Source: Chloroflexota bacterium (GTDB taxonomy: Bacteria > Chloroflexota > Anaerolineae > J036 > Brachytrichaceae). From it: DNA of 64,000 nt. The notes beneath the pieces are model-generated. The model did no database searches, was not told the origin of the DNA, and saw only the letters and a program-made list of their open reading frames with translations. Numbering within the stretch: the first letter of the stretch is position 1; every line of letters starts with the position of its first letter. The translations under genes and the position numbers were made by a program. Positions 27,027 to 36,639 of this stretch are shown here, piece by piece. Where the stretch lies: assembly GCA_030550095.1 (NCBI GenBank), contig JAUQQA010000001.1, forward strand, positions 62,001 through 126,000, written 5' to 3'.

Positions 27027-28415
27027 ATGACGCCAGAACCATCTGACGGCGACTTGCGGCAAGCCACATGCGCGGTGGTGTTGGCGGCGGGGCTTGGCAC
27101 GCGCATGAAGTCTGCCTTGCCTAAGGTGTTGCATCCCCTCTGCGGCTTGCCGATGATCGCCTACCCGCTGCGCGCGCTCACGGAAGCAGGCATCCCCTCA
27201 ATCTTCGTGGTGCACAACCCCGCGCTGGTCTCCTTGCGTGAGCATCTCGGTCAGAACGTTGTGCTTGTTCCCCAATCGCCGCCGCTCGGCACAGCGCATG
27301 CTGTCCAACAGGCACAACCCTACGCCCAAGGCTTTGCCGAGGTGATGGTACTCAACGGAGACACCCCGCTCATCCAACCCGAAACCATCCGCGCCTTGGT
27401 GCAAGCGCGCCGCGCAGCCGACGCAGCGGTTGCGCTGCTCACTATGACGCCCGCAAACCCGCAGGGCCTGGGGCGCATCGTGCGCAGCGAGGATGGCGCT
27501 CGCGTGCGCGCCATCGTCGAAGAAGTGGATTGCACCCCCGAGCAGCGCCGCATCCGCGAAGTGAACGCGGGCGCGTATTGCTTCGACGGAACGTGGGTGT
27601 GGTCGGCGCTGGCGCGCGTGCAGCCCAACCCGCGCAAGGGCGAGTATTTCCTCACCGACCTCGTTGCTCTTGCCAACGCAGAAGGTCGCGCGGTTGTCGC
27701 CGTAACAGTGCCTGAGGAAGAAGGGCTTGGCATCAACACGCGCGCCGAGCTTGCACGCGCCGAAGCCGTGCTGCGGCAGCGCATCAACACTCAACACATG
27801 CTTAACGGTGTGACGATCGTTGATCCTGCCACCACATACATCGAGGCGACGGTGCAAATCGCGCAAGATACGGTGATCTTCCCCAACACCTTCTTGCGCG
27901 GCAACACCGTGATCGGCGAAGGGTGTGAGATCGGTCCGAACAGCATGTTGGTTGACGCGCAGATCGGGCGCCGCGTGCGCATCACCTACTCCGTCATCGA
28001 GCATTCGCGCTTGGACGACGACGCCGACGCTGGGCCTTTTGCGCATATCCGCGGCGGCGCGCACATCGGCCCGCGCGTGCACATCGGCAACTTTGCAGAA
28101 GTGAAGAACAGCGTGCTCGGCGCAGAGACCAAGATGGGGCACTTCAGCTACGTGGGCGACGCAACGATCGGCGCTGGCGTGAACATCGGCGCGGGCACGA
28201 TCACGTGCAACTACGATGGTGAGCGCAAACACCCGACGCACATCGGCGACGGCGCCTTCATCGGCAGCGACACGATGCTTGTCGCTCCGGTGCGCATCGG
28301 CGAAGGAGCCAAAACCGGTGCTGGCGCAGTGGTGACCAAAGACGTGCCGCCGCACACGCTCGCGGTTGGCGTGCCGGCGCGCCCCATTCGCCGCTTGCGC
28401 CCCAACGAGGACTAG
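27027..28415 (+). CDS. glmU: Bifunctional GlmU (GlcNAc-1-P uridyltransferase / GlcN-1-P acetyltransferase)
   Basis: GlmU (462 aa, usual length) makes UDP-GlcNAc for peptidoglycan. The N-terminal nucleotidyltransferase has VVLAAGLGTRMKSALPKVLHPLCG, VLVPQSPPLGTAHAVQQ and LNGDTPLI. A linker helix (residues about 240-260) follows, then the left-handed beta-helix acetyltransferase with hexapeptides, the active His/Lys region GNFAEVKNSVLG, the segment NIGAGTITCNYDGERKH and SDTMLVAPVRIGEGAKTGAGAVV. The ATG at 27027 is required to keep the GxGTRMxS loop; the in-frame TTG 26994 would lie in the terminator stem. There is no obvious Shine-Dalgarno, and the terminator of tRNA-Gln stands immediately upstream. 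Confidence 0.95.
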   Translation: MTPEPSDGDLRQATCAVVLAAGLGTRMKSALPKVLHPLCGLPMIAYPLRALTEAGIPSIFVVHNPALVSLREHLGQNVVLVPQSPPLGTAHAVQQAQPYAQGFAEVMVLNGDTPLIQPETIRALVQARRAADAAVALLTMTPANPQGLGRIVRSEDGARVRAIVEEVDCTPEQRRIREVNAGAYCFDGTWVWSALARVQPNPRKGEYFLTDLVALANAEGRAVVAVTVPEEEGLGINTRAELARAEAVLRQRINTQHMLNGVTIVDPATTYIEATVQIAQDTVIFPNTFLRGNTVIGEGCEIGPNSMLVDAQIGRRVRITYSVIEHSRLDDDADAGPFAHIRGGAHIGPRVHIGNFAEVKNSVLGAETKMGHFSYVGDATIGAGVNIGAGTITCNYDGERKHPTHIGDGAFIGSDTMLVAPVRIGEGAKTGAGAVVTKDVPPHTLAVGVPARPIRRLRPNED

Positions 28416-28422
28416 GGCTGCG

Positions 28423-29799
28423 ATGGACGTTGCGTTATTCCTGATCGCCTCTGGCTTCCGCGCCTTCTTCGCCCTCGCCCGCAGCGCGCTGATCAACATG
28501 CGCCGCCCTCGGCTGATCGAGCTGGAGCATCGCGGCTTAGCCTCGGCGCGATTGGTGCATCAGCTCGTCGAGCACTCAAGCCGATTACTTGCGACGGCTG
28601 AGATCGGCGCCCTCTTCAGCCTGGTCTTCGCCGCTGGCTTGGGCACGCTCGCGTTCGTGCCGCCCTTGCACCACCAACTCATCGCGCTCGCCTTGCCCGA
28701 AGACGCGGCGCGCGTCCTCGCTTTTGTCGGCGTCATGATCATCGTCGCGCTGTTTCTCTTCGTCGTGGGGCGACTGGTGCCCGAGGCGCTCGCGCTGCGC
28801 TACACCGAGACGCTCGCGCTGGCGCTCGTGTATCCAATGCAGGCATTTAGCCTCGGGCTAACGCCGTTCGTGCGCTTTGCGGTGACGCTCAGCAACTGGC
28901 TGGCGATCCCGATGGGCGGGCAAAAGCGTGAAGGCGCCGCGCTGATTACCGAAGAGGAGATCAAAACGCTAGTGGACGCGAGCGAGGAAGAGGGGCTGAT
29001 CGAAGAGGAAGAAAAAGCCATGATCCTCTCGGTGCTCGACTTCGGCGACACCATCGCGCGCGAGGTGATGGTGCCGCGGCTGGACATCGTTGCGCTGGAG
29101 GTGAACACGCCCTTCGACCAAGCCCTGGACACTGTGATCGCGGCGGGACACTCGCGCATCCCGGTTTACCGCGAGACGATTGACGACATCATCGGCATCC
29201 TCTACGCCAAAGACCTGCTCAAGCAACTGCGCGACGGCAACAAGCCGCCCCTCGAGCAAATGCTGCGCCCTGTGATCTTCACGCCAGAATCCAAGCGCGT
29301 CAGCGAGCTGCTGCAAGAGCTGCAAAAGGCGCGCGTGCACATGGCGATCGTGGTGGACGAGTTCGGCGGCACGGCGGGCTTGGTGACCATCGAGGATATT
29401 CTCGAGGAGATCGTCGGCGAGATCCGCGACGAGTTCGACACCGAAGAGCCTGAGGCATATCCGCTCCCCGATCAGAACGGCTACCTCTTCAAAGCAAGCA
29501 TCAACCTTGAGGACGCAGGCAAAGTGTTGCAGGTGGACTTCCCCGAAGGTGAAAGCGACACACTCGGCGGGTTCGTGTACGACCAGCTCGGCAGGGTGCC
29601 GCAAGTGGGCGAACAGGTGCGGTGGGGCAATTGGCTGATCGAGGTGCAAGAGGTGAAGGACCGGCGCATCCTCAAGCTCAAGGCAACACGCGTGCCCGAA
29701 ACGGAAGCCGCCGAGAAAGAGACCCACACGCACGTGCCATCTGCCGAATCAAACAGCAACGGCAAGCAGCCGTTGCGCACGCGCGAAGCACAAGCGTGA
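28423..29799 (+). CDS. CNNM/CorC-type hemolysin family protein
   Basis: Membrane protein (458 aa) of the CNNM/UPF0053 family, linked to Mg/Co export or Mg homeostasis. Order: N-terminal DUF21 transmembrane domain (ALINMRRPRLIELEHRG and three to four hydrophobic spans, to about residue 190), a CBS pair (EVMVPRLDIVALEVNTPFDQAL ... AAGHSRIPVYRETIDDIIGILYAKDLL; KARVHMAIVVDEFGGTAGLVTIEDILEEIVGEIRDEFD), and a CorC_HlyC domain (residues about 350-430). It ends with a charged tail. It starts 7 nt after glmU and is likely in the same operon. Confidence 0.93.
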   Translation: MDVALFLIASGFRAFFALARSALINMRRPRLIELEHRGLASARLVHQLVEHSSRLLATAEIGALFSLVFAAGLGTLAFVPPLHHQLIALALPEDAARVLAFVGVMIIVALFLFVVGRLVPEALALRYTETLALALVYPMQAFSLGLTPFVRFAVTLSNWLAIPMGGQKREGAALITEEEIKTLVDASEEEGLIEEEEKAMILSVLDFGDTIAREVMVPRLDIVALEVNTPFDQALDTVIAAGHSRIPVYRETIDDIIGILYAKDLLKQLRDGNKPPLEQMLRPVIFTPESKRVSELLQELQKARVHMAIVVDEFGGTAGLVTIEDILEEIVGEIRDEFDTEEPEAYPLPDQNGYLFKASINLEDAGKVLQVDFPEGESDTLGGFVYDQLGRVPQVGEQVRWGNWLIEVQEVKDRRILKLKATRVPETEAAEKETHTHVPSAESNSNGKQPLRTREAQA

Positions 29800-29806
29800 C
29801 TGCACC

Positions 29807-30505
29807 ATGCCGCGCCTTGGGATCTCCGCACGACGTGCGCTTGAATCGAGCCTTGCCCGAGTGCTCGGCGCGCGTCTTCAGCCTTCAACCGTGCTCGAGG
29901 CTTTGTTGCAAGCACTCGAGGAAGCACACGATGCACCCCCCACGGCGTTTCACATCGCACTGCACCCCGCCGACTACCAGGCATTGCTCACCTTGCAGCC
30001 AACCGCTGCTGAGGCGCTGGCTGAAATCGCGCGGCTTGTGATGCTGCACTTCGGGTGGACACCCGAGCTGCCGCCGCGCGTGTGGCTATACGCGGACGCA
30101 AGCGTAGCACCGTCTGCTGTGCGTGTGCAGGCACACAGCATCACAGAAGCCCCAGACGCGACAACCTCCAAGCCCACCACCAACCTGCCGCGCCGCCCGT
30201 TCATCATCACGCCAGACGGGCGGCACATTCCGCTTGCTGCCAAGCGCATCCGCGTCGGGCGCGCGCAGGATAACGACGTGATTCTCGACGATCTACGCGT
30301 CTCGCGTCATCATCTCGAGCTGCGCTGGCAGGAGGAAATGCAGCGCTTTCTTGCTGTTGATCTCGGCAGCGCAGGCGGCACACGGCTAAACGGCGAACCG
30401 ATCCAACAGTGCACGCTCGAGCCTGGCGACGTCCTCTCCCTCGCCGGCGTGACGATCATCTACGGCGAGGCAGAAGGCCCCTCAGCGACGCAGAAAGTGA
30501 AGTGA
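29807..30505 (+). CDS. DUF3662/FHA-domain protein
   Basis: A 232-residue cytoplasmic protein. The N-terminal 100 residues (RRALESSLARVLGARLQPSTVLEAL ... FHIALHPADYQAL) resemble the DUF3662 domain found before FHA in FhaA-type proteins. The C-terminal FHA domain (about 143-225) has the phosphothreonine-binding residues: GRAQDNDVILDD, VSRHHLEL, and GTRLNGEPI. It should bind a Thr-phosphorylated partner; no kinase gene is in the window. It follows the CNNM gene by 7 nt and is the last gene before a 580-bp gene-poor stretch. Confidence 0.85.
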   Translation: MPRLGISARRALESSLARVLGARLQPSTVLEALLQALEEAHDAPPTAFHIALHPADYQALLTLQPTAAEALAEIARLVMLHFGWTPELPPRVWLYADASVAPSAVRVQAHSITEAPDATTSKPTTNLPRRPFIITPDGRHIPLAAKRIRVGRAQDNDVILDDLRVSRHHLELRWQEEMQRFLAVDLGSAGGTRLNGEPIQQCTLEPGDVLSLAGVTIIYGEAEGPSATQKVK

Positions 30506-30515
30506 AAAATGTCTA

Positions 30516-30742
30516 AGCTACCCCTGCAAGGACTGCTGCCGCTTCCACATACCTAACCCCAAACCGCATGGCTACAACACCACCACGCGCCAGCAGGCTG
30601 TCGCCATGGCAGCGGACGGGCACAGCAATCGCAGCATCGCACGCGCGTTGCAATCAACCATCAACCTATCGCCAACTGGGTCAAGACAGCAGCAACGCAA
30701 GCCAAATCTGCAAGGTTGAACGAAGCAGCCGCTGCTTTCTGA
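30516..30742 (+). pseudogene. Remnant of an IS1-like transposase (InsA-type zinc/HTH part)
   Basis: From the codons at 30519 one reads YPCKDCCRFHIPNPKPHGYN, then TTTRQQAVAMAADGHSNRSI and ARAL. This matches the end of the CKDC zinc finger, the PKPHGY linker and the helix-turn-helix of IS1/InsA-type transposases. After about 30630 a one-base indel shifts the frame to IANWVKTAATQAKSARLNEA, the recognition helix with its NWV motif, ending at TGA 30740-30742. The 5' zinc finger and the catalytic (InsB) part are missing. No inverted repeats are recognisable, so it is an old relic. Confidence 0.7.
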
Positions 30743-30763
30743 GCTTCGCGGTGATGCACGCGC

Positions 30764-30895
30764 TTAGCCCACAGGCACTTTAGCCGTTGGTGATGTGTAG
30801 CCACTCCCTTCTGCTTCACCAAGAGAGATGTGTTTCTTTGGAACAGCAAGTACTAGCAATAGCAAACTAAGCACTAAAACTAATGCAAACTTCAT
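30764..30895 (-). CDS. Small ORF, 43 aa, probable secreted or membrane peptide
   Basis: ATG 30895, stop TAA 30764-30766. The product begins MKFALVLVLSLLLLVLAVPK, a compact signal-peptide- or membrane-anchor-like N terminus, followed by a short polar tail KHISLGEAEGSGYTSPTAK. The minus strand has GGGGGAG six nt before the ATG, a good ribosome site, better than most genes in the window. Base composition is clearly AT-richer than the surroundings. I do not recognise a family. It lies between the transposase relic and gyrA, so it could be foreign or decayed. Confidence 0.45.
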   Translation of the reverse strand: MKFALVLVLSLLLLVLAVPKKHISLGEAEGSGYTSPTAKVPVG

Positions 30896-31065
30896 GCGCT
30901 GCTCCCCCTGCTTAGCGCGGCTTCACCTATATCAAAACTCATCGTTGATTTAGCCACGCGCATTGGATGCTTGAGTTGCATTCAAAAACCGAGCACAGTT
31001 CTCTACACCTTTGCTGACCGCATTGGATTGATGCTCGCTAGCTACAGCTAGGGCTGCATACTCCC
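30896..31065. other. Gene-free, AT-richer stretch before gyrA
   Basis: No gene is apparent. The 10-mer cgcattggat occurs twice exactly 60 bp apart (30959-30968 and 31019-31028). The segment would hold the 5' regions of the small ORF (minus) and of gyrA (plus). Confidence 0.5.
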
Positions 31066-31071
31066 TATAAT
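31066..31071 (+). promoter_or_regulatory. -10 box (TATAAT) of gyrA
   Basis: Consensus TATAAT ending 14 nt before the gyrA ATG (31086). The leader would be about 7 nt, and no Shine-Dalgarno is visible. Confidence 0.65.
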
Positions 31072-31085
31072 CGGATAACCTTCCC

Positions 31086-33677
31086 ATGGCCCGCAAGAAG
31101 CAAGCAACCGCCGCGCTAGGCAACGGCACGCAGCTCACGCTTGAGACGATAGAAGACAACCGCTACGGGCGCATCCGCCTCGCCGACATCAACGCGGAGA
31201 TGCAGAGCAGCTACCTCTCCTACGCGATGTCGGTGATCGTCAGCCGCGCGCTGCCCGACGCGCGCGACGGGCTGAAACCCGTGCAGCGGCGCATCCTCTA
31301 CGTGATGTACGACACGGGCTTGCGCCCTGATGCCCCCTACCGCAAGAGCGCACGCATCGTCGGCGACGTGCTCGGCAAATACCATCCCCACGGCGATCAA
31401 CCTGTGTACGAAGCGATGGCGCGCATGGCGCAGGACTTCTCCATGCGCTACGCATTGATCGATGGGCAGGGCAACTTCGGCAGCGTGGACGGCGACCCGC
31501 CCGCAGCCATGCGCTACACCGAAGCACGCCTGAGCGCGCTGGCGATGGAGATGTTGGCGGACCTTGAAAAGAACACGGTGGACTTCACCGACAATTACGA
31601 CGGCACCCACCGTGAACCCACCGTGTTGCCAGCCGCGCTCCCTAACCTGATCCTCAACGGCGCCACTGGCATCGCCGTCGGCATGGCGACGAACATCCCA
31701 CCGCACAACCTCGGCGAGGTCGTAGATGCGCTCGTGTTCATGCTCGACCGCATCGCGGAGAAGCGCGGCGCCGCTAAGCGCATGCAAGAGGGCGAAGTGC
31801 CCGAGGCCGAAGTGGACGTTGATGAACTCATGCGCTTCATCAAGGGTCCAGACTTCCCCACGGGTGGCTTGGTCTTCCGCTACGACGACAAGACCGAGGG
31901 CGGCGACGCGATCCGCACTGCCTACGCCACAGGACGCGGCAAGATCATCGTGCAGGCGCGCGCCCACATCGAAGAAGGCACGCGCGGGCGCACGCACATC
32001 ATCATCACCGAGTTGCCCTACGCCGTCAACAAAAGCGCGCTGATCGAGCGCATCGCGGAGCTGGTGCGCGACGAAAAGATCACCGGCATCACCGACATCC
32101 ATGACGAAAGCGACCGTCGCGGCATGCGGATCGTGATAGACATCGCCAAAGGTGAAGACCCGCGCAAAGTGCTCGCTGCGCTCTACAAACACACCGCGAT
32201 GCGCACGGCGTTCGGCGTGATCATGCTGGCGCTCGTGGACGGCGAGCCGCGCGTGTTGCCGCTGCGCAAGCTGCTCCAGGTGTTCATCGAGCACCGCGTG
32301 AGCGTGGTCAAGCGCCGCAGCGCCTTTGATCTTGAAGAAGCACAACGCCGCGCCCACATCCTAGAAGGATTGGTGCGCGCGCTGGACATGATCGACGCGA
32401 TCATCAAGCTCATCCGCAGCGCGCGCGACACGGAGGCAGCGCGTAAGGGCCTGATCACCACCTTTAAGTTCACGGAAGCCCAAGCGCAGGCGATCCTCGA
32501 AATGCCCCTCCGCCGCCTCACGCAGCTCGACCGCAAGAAGCTCGAAGAAGAGCTTGCCGAGAAACGCAAGTTGATCCGTTACCTCGAAGACCTGCTCAAG
32601 CACCCGATCAAAATCTTGGGCGTCATCAAAGAGGAGCTACTTGCGTTGAAGCAGAGATATGGCGACCCGCGCCGAACCGTGATTGTTGGCGAGACAACAC
32701 GCGGCAAACGCAAGGTGGTCTCAGGCGAGGACTTCCCGCTCACTGCGCACGAAGCCATCGGTGATGAAACCGCCTACGTGGTGGTGAGCGCGAACGGCAA
32801 GGTGGGGCGCCTTGCCCACGCACCGCGCTTCACGAGCACAACCGAAGTGCCGCCCATCGCCGTCGTGCGCGCCAGCACGCGCGCCATGCTCTACATCGTC
32901 GGCGCTTCGGGCAAGGGCGTGGCGTTGAGCATCGGCACCTTGCCCCAAGAGGACCCCACCCAAGGGCAAGGCGTTGCCCTGAGCAGCATCAGCCCCTTTG
33001 CCGAAGGCGATGCCGTGATCGGCGCTTTCGCAGTCGATCGCACTGCCCTGAAGAAAGGCGAAGAAGAGAGCGGCCCCTTCATGCTCTGCGTCACGGCGGC
33101 TGGCATGGTGAAGCGCAGCAGCGTTGCGCTGTTGCCCGGCGCCAACGCACAAAGCTTCACCGCGATCAGCGTGAGCACAGGCGACCGCGCGGTGAGCGTT
33201 CTACTAGCGAACGGCGACGAGGACGTGTTGCTGCTCACGCGCCAAGGCATGGCGATCCGCTTTGCGCAAGCCGAGGTGCGCCCCATGGGACTAGTGGCTG
33301 GCGGTGTCGTGGGGATCAAGTTGGGCACAGGCGACGAGGTCGTCAGCGCTGCGCTGATCCCGCCCAAGGAGAAAGCACGCGAGTTAGTGCTCGCCACGAG
33401 CGATGGGCGCGCTAAGCGCGTCGCGCTGAAGGAGTTCCCCGTGCAAGGGCGCGCAGGCAAAGGCGTGATTGCGGCGAAGCAGAACGGCGCACGCCTCATC
33501 GGCGGCGTGCTCGCTGCGCCAGAGGACACCATGATCTTCATCAGCGCGAAAGGGCACGTGAAGATGCTCAAAGCAAAACAGGTGAGCCGGCACGGGCGCG
33601 CAGCCCTCGGCGAAGCCGCGATTGCGCTAGGCGCGAAAGATGCACTTGTAGGTGCACTGCTCATGCCAAACGTGTGA
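31086..33677 (+). CDS. gyrA: DNA gyrase subunit A
   Basis: Catalytic subunit of gyrase (863 aa). The breakage-reunion domain starts at [20 protein letters not shown] and [19 protein letters not shown]. The active Tyr is residue 144 in [10 protein letters not shown]. The quinolone pocket reads GDQPVYE (residues 103-109), with Gln105 at the E. coli Ser83 position and Glu109 at the Asp87 position. The C-terminal beta-pinwheel carries a degenerate GyrA box, [11 protein letters not shown] in place of QRRGGKG, which favours gyrase over ParC. Length fits GyrA. gyrB is not in the window. The gene stands alone between an AT-rich gap and the SAM riboswitch. Confidence 0.93.
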   Translation: MARKKQATAALGNGTQLTLETIEDNRYGRIRLADINAEMQSSYLSYAMSVIVSRALPDARDGLKPVQRRILYVMYDTGLRPDAPYRKSARIVGDVLGKYHPHGDQPVYEAMARMAQDFSMRYALIDGQGNFGSVDGDPPAAMRYTEARLSALAMEMLADLEKNTVDFTDNYDGTHREPTVLPAALPNLILNGATGIAVGMATNIPPHNLGEVVDALVFMLDRIAEKRGAAKRMQEGEVPEAEVDVDELMRFIKGPDFPTGGLVFRYDDKTEGGDAIRTAYATGRGKIIVQARAHIEEGTRGRTHIIITELPYAVNKSALIERIAELVRDEKITGITDIHDESDRRGMRIVIDIAKGEDPRKVLAALYKHTAMRTAFGVIMLALVDGEPRVLPLRKLLQVFIEHRVSVVKRRSAFDLEEAQRRAHILEGLVRALDMIDAIIKLIRSARDTEAARKGLITTFKFTEAQAQAILEMPLRRLTQLDRKKLEEELAEKRKLIRYLEDLLKHPIKILGVIKEELLALKQRYGDPRRTVIVGETTRGKRKVVSGEDFPLTAHEAIGDETAYVVVSANGKVGRLAHAPRFTSTTEVPPIAVVRASTRAMLYIVGASGKGVALSIGTLPQEDPTQGQGVALSSISPFAEGDAVIGAFAVDRTALKKGEEESGPFMLCVTAAGMVKRSSVALLPGANAQSFTAISVSTGDRAVSVLLANGDEDVLLLTRQGMAIRFAQAEVRPMGLVAGGVVGIKLGTGDEVVSAALIPPKEKARELVLATSDGRAKRVALKEFPVQGRAGKGVIAAKQNGARLIGGVLAAPEDTMIFISAKGHVKMLKAKQVSRHGRAALGEAAIALGAKDALVGALLMPNV

Positions 33678-33712
33678 ACCCGCGCCACAATCTTAAAAAG
33701 CAACGCAAGCCC

Positions 33713-33740
33713 TTGACAAATCCGCGTCATTCTGTATTCT
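33713..33740 (+). promoter_or_regulatory. Promoter of the metY-metX operon
   Basis: TTGACA (33713-33718), 16-nt spacer, TATTCT (33735-33740): the best consensus promoter on the plus strand of the window. The expected start point falls in a 7-bp inverted repeat cttgtcc/ggacaag (33739-33745 and 33752-33758). Confidence 0.75.
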
Positions 33741-33775
33741 TGTCCGTCGTTGGACAAGTGAATAGCCCTTGAGCG

Positions 33776-33874
<99 letters not shown>

Positions 33875-33895
33875 GTTGCGACGATTCGCCGATGA

Positions 33896-33936
33896 ATCGC
33901 CCTCTTGTCTACCAGCGCAAGAGGGCGATTTCCTTT
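33896..33936 (+). terminator. Riboswitch-controlled terminator
   Basis: Perfect 12-bp stem atcgccctcttg (33896-33907)/caagagggcgat (33918-33929), 10-nt loop, followed by the pyrimidine/T-rich ttcctttcc. It stands 21 nt past the aptamer, consistent with the OFF-state terminator. The remaining 33937-34019 is leader with AAGGAG before metY. Confidence 0.8.
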
Positions 33937-34019
33937 CCAACAGACGCACGCTGCGTTGTGGGCGACGCGCGGCGCAGCGTCTGATCGGTGAATTGTCGCC
34001 CGCGAAAGGAGCAAGAGCG

Positions 34020-35348
34020 ATGTCCGACACACCACACAAGTTCCACTTCGACACGCTGCTGCTGCATGGCGGCACGCAGCCCGATCCGACGACCGGCGCA
34101 CGCGCCGTGCCGATTTACCAAACCACGTCCTACCAGTTCCGCGACACCGACCACGCAGCCAACCTTTTTGCTCTCAAAGAGTTGGGCAACATTTACACGC
34201 GCATCATGAACCCCACCAACGACGTGGTGGAGCAACGCATCGCGGCGCTGGAGGGTGGCGTAGGCGCGCTGGTGCTCAGCTCGGGCCAAGCTGCCGAGAC
34301 GTTCGCTATTCTCAACTTGGCGCAGGCAGGCGACCACATCGTTAGCTCTGCCTCGCTCTACGGCGGCACGTACAACCTGTTTCACTACACCTTGCCCAAG
34401 CTGGGCATCGAAGTGACGTTTGTGGATCCCAGCGACCCAGAGAACTTCCGCCGCGCGATCCGCCCGAACACCAAAGCAATCTACGGCGAAAGCGTCGGCA
34501 ACCCCAAGCTCGACATCTTCCCCTTCGAGGAAGTGGCGCAGATCGCGCACGAGAACAGCCTGCCGCTGATCATTGACAACACCACCCCCACACCTTATCT
34601 GCTGCGCCCGATCGAGTGGGGCGCCGACATTGTGGTGCACTCAACCACGAAGTACATCGGCGGACACGGCTTGAGCATCGGCGGCGTGATCGTGGACGGC
34701 GGCACGTTCGACTGGAGCAAAAGCTGGCGCCACGAAGCCTACTTCAACAAGCCCGACCCCAGCTATCACGGCTTGGTGTATTCCGAGCTGGGGCGCGCCG
34801 CGTACATCCTGAAGGCACGGCTTACATTGCTGCGCGACATCGGCGCATGCCAATCGCCGTTCAACTCGTTCCTCAACATCATCGGCTTGGAGACGCTGCA
34901 CGTGCGCATGGAGCGGCACATCCAAAACGCAAACGCCGTCGCCGAGTTTCTCTCCAAGCACCCTCACGTCTCGTGGGTGATCCACCCAAGCTTGCCTGAC
35001 TACCCTCACAAGGATCGCTTGCAAAAGTACGCCCCTAAGGGCGTGACGGCACTTGTGGGCTTCGGTATCAAAGGCGGACGTGAGGCAGGGCGTCAGTTCA
35101 TCAACCACCTCAAGCTCTTCTCGCACGTCGCCAACATCGGCGATGCCAAATCACTCGCCATTCACCCAGCGACCACAACGCACTCACAGCTCACACCCGA
35201 GGAGCAGTTGGCGACAGGCGTGACCGACGACTTCATCCGTCTAAGCATTGGGCTTGAGGACATCCGCGACATCCTTTGGGATCTCGACCAGGCGCTTGAG
35301 GCTGCGGTGTCCATCGTCGGCAACGGACGCAAGACCTTCGCCACTTAA
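34020..35348 (+). CDS. metY: O-acetylhomoserine sulfhydrylase (aminocarboxypropyltransferase)
   Basis: PLP enzyme (442 aa) of the Cys/Met metabolism family; MetY makes homocysteine from O-acetylhomoserine and sulfide. Landmarks: [102 protein letters not shown] with the PLP-Lys, and the C-terminal [19 protein letters not shown]. The start ATG 34020 has AAGGAG about 9 nt upstream; the open frame further upstream runs through the riboswitch and is not coding. It is the first gene of a SAM-regulated pair with metX. Confidence 0.95.
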   Translation: MSDTPHKFHFDTLLLHGGTQPDPTTGARAVPIYQTTSYQFRDTDHAANLFALKELGNIYTRIMNPTNDVVEQRIAALEGGVGALVLSSGQAAETFAILNLAQAGDHIVSSASLYGGTYNLFHYTLPKLGIEVTFVDPSDPENFRRAIRPNTKAIYGESVGNPKLDIFPFEEVAQIAHENSLPLIIDNTTPTPYLLRPIEWGADIVVHSTTKYIGGHGLSIGGVIVDGGTFDWSKSWRHEAYFNKPDPSYHGLVYSELGRAAYILKARLTLLRDIGACQSPFNSFLNIIGLETLHVRMERHIQNANAVAEFLSKHPHVSWVIHPSLPDYPHKDRLQKYAPKGVTALVGFGIKGGREAGRQFINHLKLFSHVANIGDAKSLAIHPATTTHSQLTPEEQLATGVTDDFIRLSIGLEDIRDILWDLDQALEAAVSIVGNGRKTFAT

Positions 35349-35395
35349 ACTCACTGACTGGCAAGCGCTGCCGACTTGTGACCTGCTGACTTGCA

Positions 35396-36562
35396 ATGAG
35401 TGACCTGATCGTTCAGACGCAGTACTTCCACTACCCAGGCGAGATCACGTTGCAGAGCGGCGCAAAGCTCGGTCCGCTGACCATCGCCTACGAAACCTAC
35501 GGTGAGCTGAACGCCGACCGCAGCAACGCGATCCTGATCTGCCATGCTTGGAGCGGCGATGCACATGCTGCGGGGAAACATTCCCCAGACGACCCCAAGC
35601 CAGGGTGGTGGGATAACGCCATTGGTCCTGGCAAGGCGTTCGACACCGACAAGTACTTCATCGTTTGCTCGAACGTGATCGGGGGATGCGGCGGCAGCAC
35701 GGGGCCTTCTTCAATCAACCCACGCACGGGCAAGCCGTATGGCTTGAGCTTCCCCATCGTCACCATTGCCGACATGGTGCAAGCGCAGGCGCTGCTCACC
35801 GATCACCTCGGCATCGAACGCTGGTTGTGCGTTGCAGGCGGCAGCATGGGCGGCATGCAAGCGCTGCAATGGACGGTCTCTTACCCTGAGCGCGTGCGCA
35901 GCGCGATCTTGCTAGCGACCACAGCGCGCCTCTCGCCGCAGACCATCGCGCTGAACGCCGTGCCGCGCCAAGCAATTTACGCCGACCCCAACTGGAACAA
36001 CGGCGACTATTACGACAAAACACCACCTGTGGCGGGGCTGGCGGTCGCCCGCATGATCGGACACATCACCTTCTTGAGCGACGCCTCGATGCGCGAAAAG
36101 TTCGGTCGGCGGCTGCGCAACGGCAACACCTACGGCTACTCGCTCGCGCCCGAGTTCGAGGTGGAGAGTTACCTGAACTACCGCGGGCAATCGTTCACCA
36201 AGCGCTTTGACGCCAACTCATTCATCTACCTCAGCAAAGCCATGGACTACTTCGACTTGTCCTATGGCTTGCCCTCGCTTGCCGATGCCTTCCGCAAGGT
36301 CACGGCAAAGTTCTTGGTGGTAAGCTACACCTCGGACTGGCTCTATCCGCCGTGGCAGTCGAAGGAGCTGGTGCGCGCGCTGCTGCAAAACGACATTGAC
36401 GTGACCTACGTTGAGATTGAGAGCAACTACGGGCACGATGCCTTTCTCATCGAGGTGGACCGGCTTGCGGAGTTAACGCGCGTGTTCCTGGCACGGGTGG
36501 AGAACGAAGGCAAACAACGCGCCGCCCTGCCTCTCACCAACGGCAAGACTTCTCACGCATGA
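35396..36562 (+). CDS. metX: Homoserine O-acetyltransferase
   Basis: Alpha/beta-hydrolase (388 aa) that acylates homoserine, giving the substrate of MetY. It has LTIAYETYGELNADRSNAILICHAWSGDAHA, the WWDNAIGPGKAFDTDKYFIVC segment, GGCGGSTGPSSINP, the nucleophile Ser in VAGGSMGGMQALQW, and the final Asp and His in SYTSDWLYPPWQSKEL and YGHDAFLIEVDRL. Acetyl rather than succinyl donor is the usual reading of this family and agrees with MetY, but it is inferred. It follows metY by 47 nt with no terminator between, so it shares the riboswitch. Confidence 0.93.
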   Translation: MSDLIVQTQYFHYPGEITLQSGAKLGPLTIAYETYGELNADRSNAILICHAWSGDAHAAGKHSPDDPKPGWWDNAIGPGKAFDTDKYFIVCSNVIGGCGGSTGPSSINPRTGKPYGLSFPIVTIADMVQAQALLTDHLGIERWLCVAGGSMGGMQALQWTVSYPERVRSAILLATTARLSPQTIALNAVPRQAIYADPNWNNGDYYDKTPPVAGLAVARMIGHITFLSDASMREKFGRRLRNGNTYGYSLAPEFEVESYLNYRGQSFTKRFDANSFIYLSKAMDYFDLSYGLPSLADAFRKVTAKFLVVSYTSDWLYPPWQSKELVRALLQNDIDVTYVEIESNYGHDAFLIEVDRLAELTRVFLARVENEGKQRAALPLTNGKTSHA

Positions 36563-36567
36563 CATCA

Positions 36568-36611
36568 GCAGCGCCGAGGGACAAGGCGCGGGCGCATTCC
36601 CTCGGCGCTGC
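36568..36611 (+). terminator. Strong hairpin at the end of the met operon
   Basis: Perfect 14-bp inverted repeat gcagcgccgaggga (36568-36581)/tccctcggcgctgc (36598-36611), loop 16 nt, starting 6 nt past the metX stop. No T-tract follows, so it is either a factor-dependent terminator or a 3'-end stabiliser. Confidence 0.65.
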
Positions 36612-36639
36612 AGTGGTAGGCTGGATGTTGCGCTTGTAT

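Noticed and set aside
30661-30849. 62-codon open frame on the minus strand near the transposase relic
   Set aside because: It lacks a ribosome site and is in a different frame from the better-supported 43-residue ORF that overlaps it.
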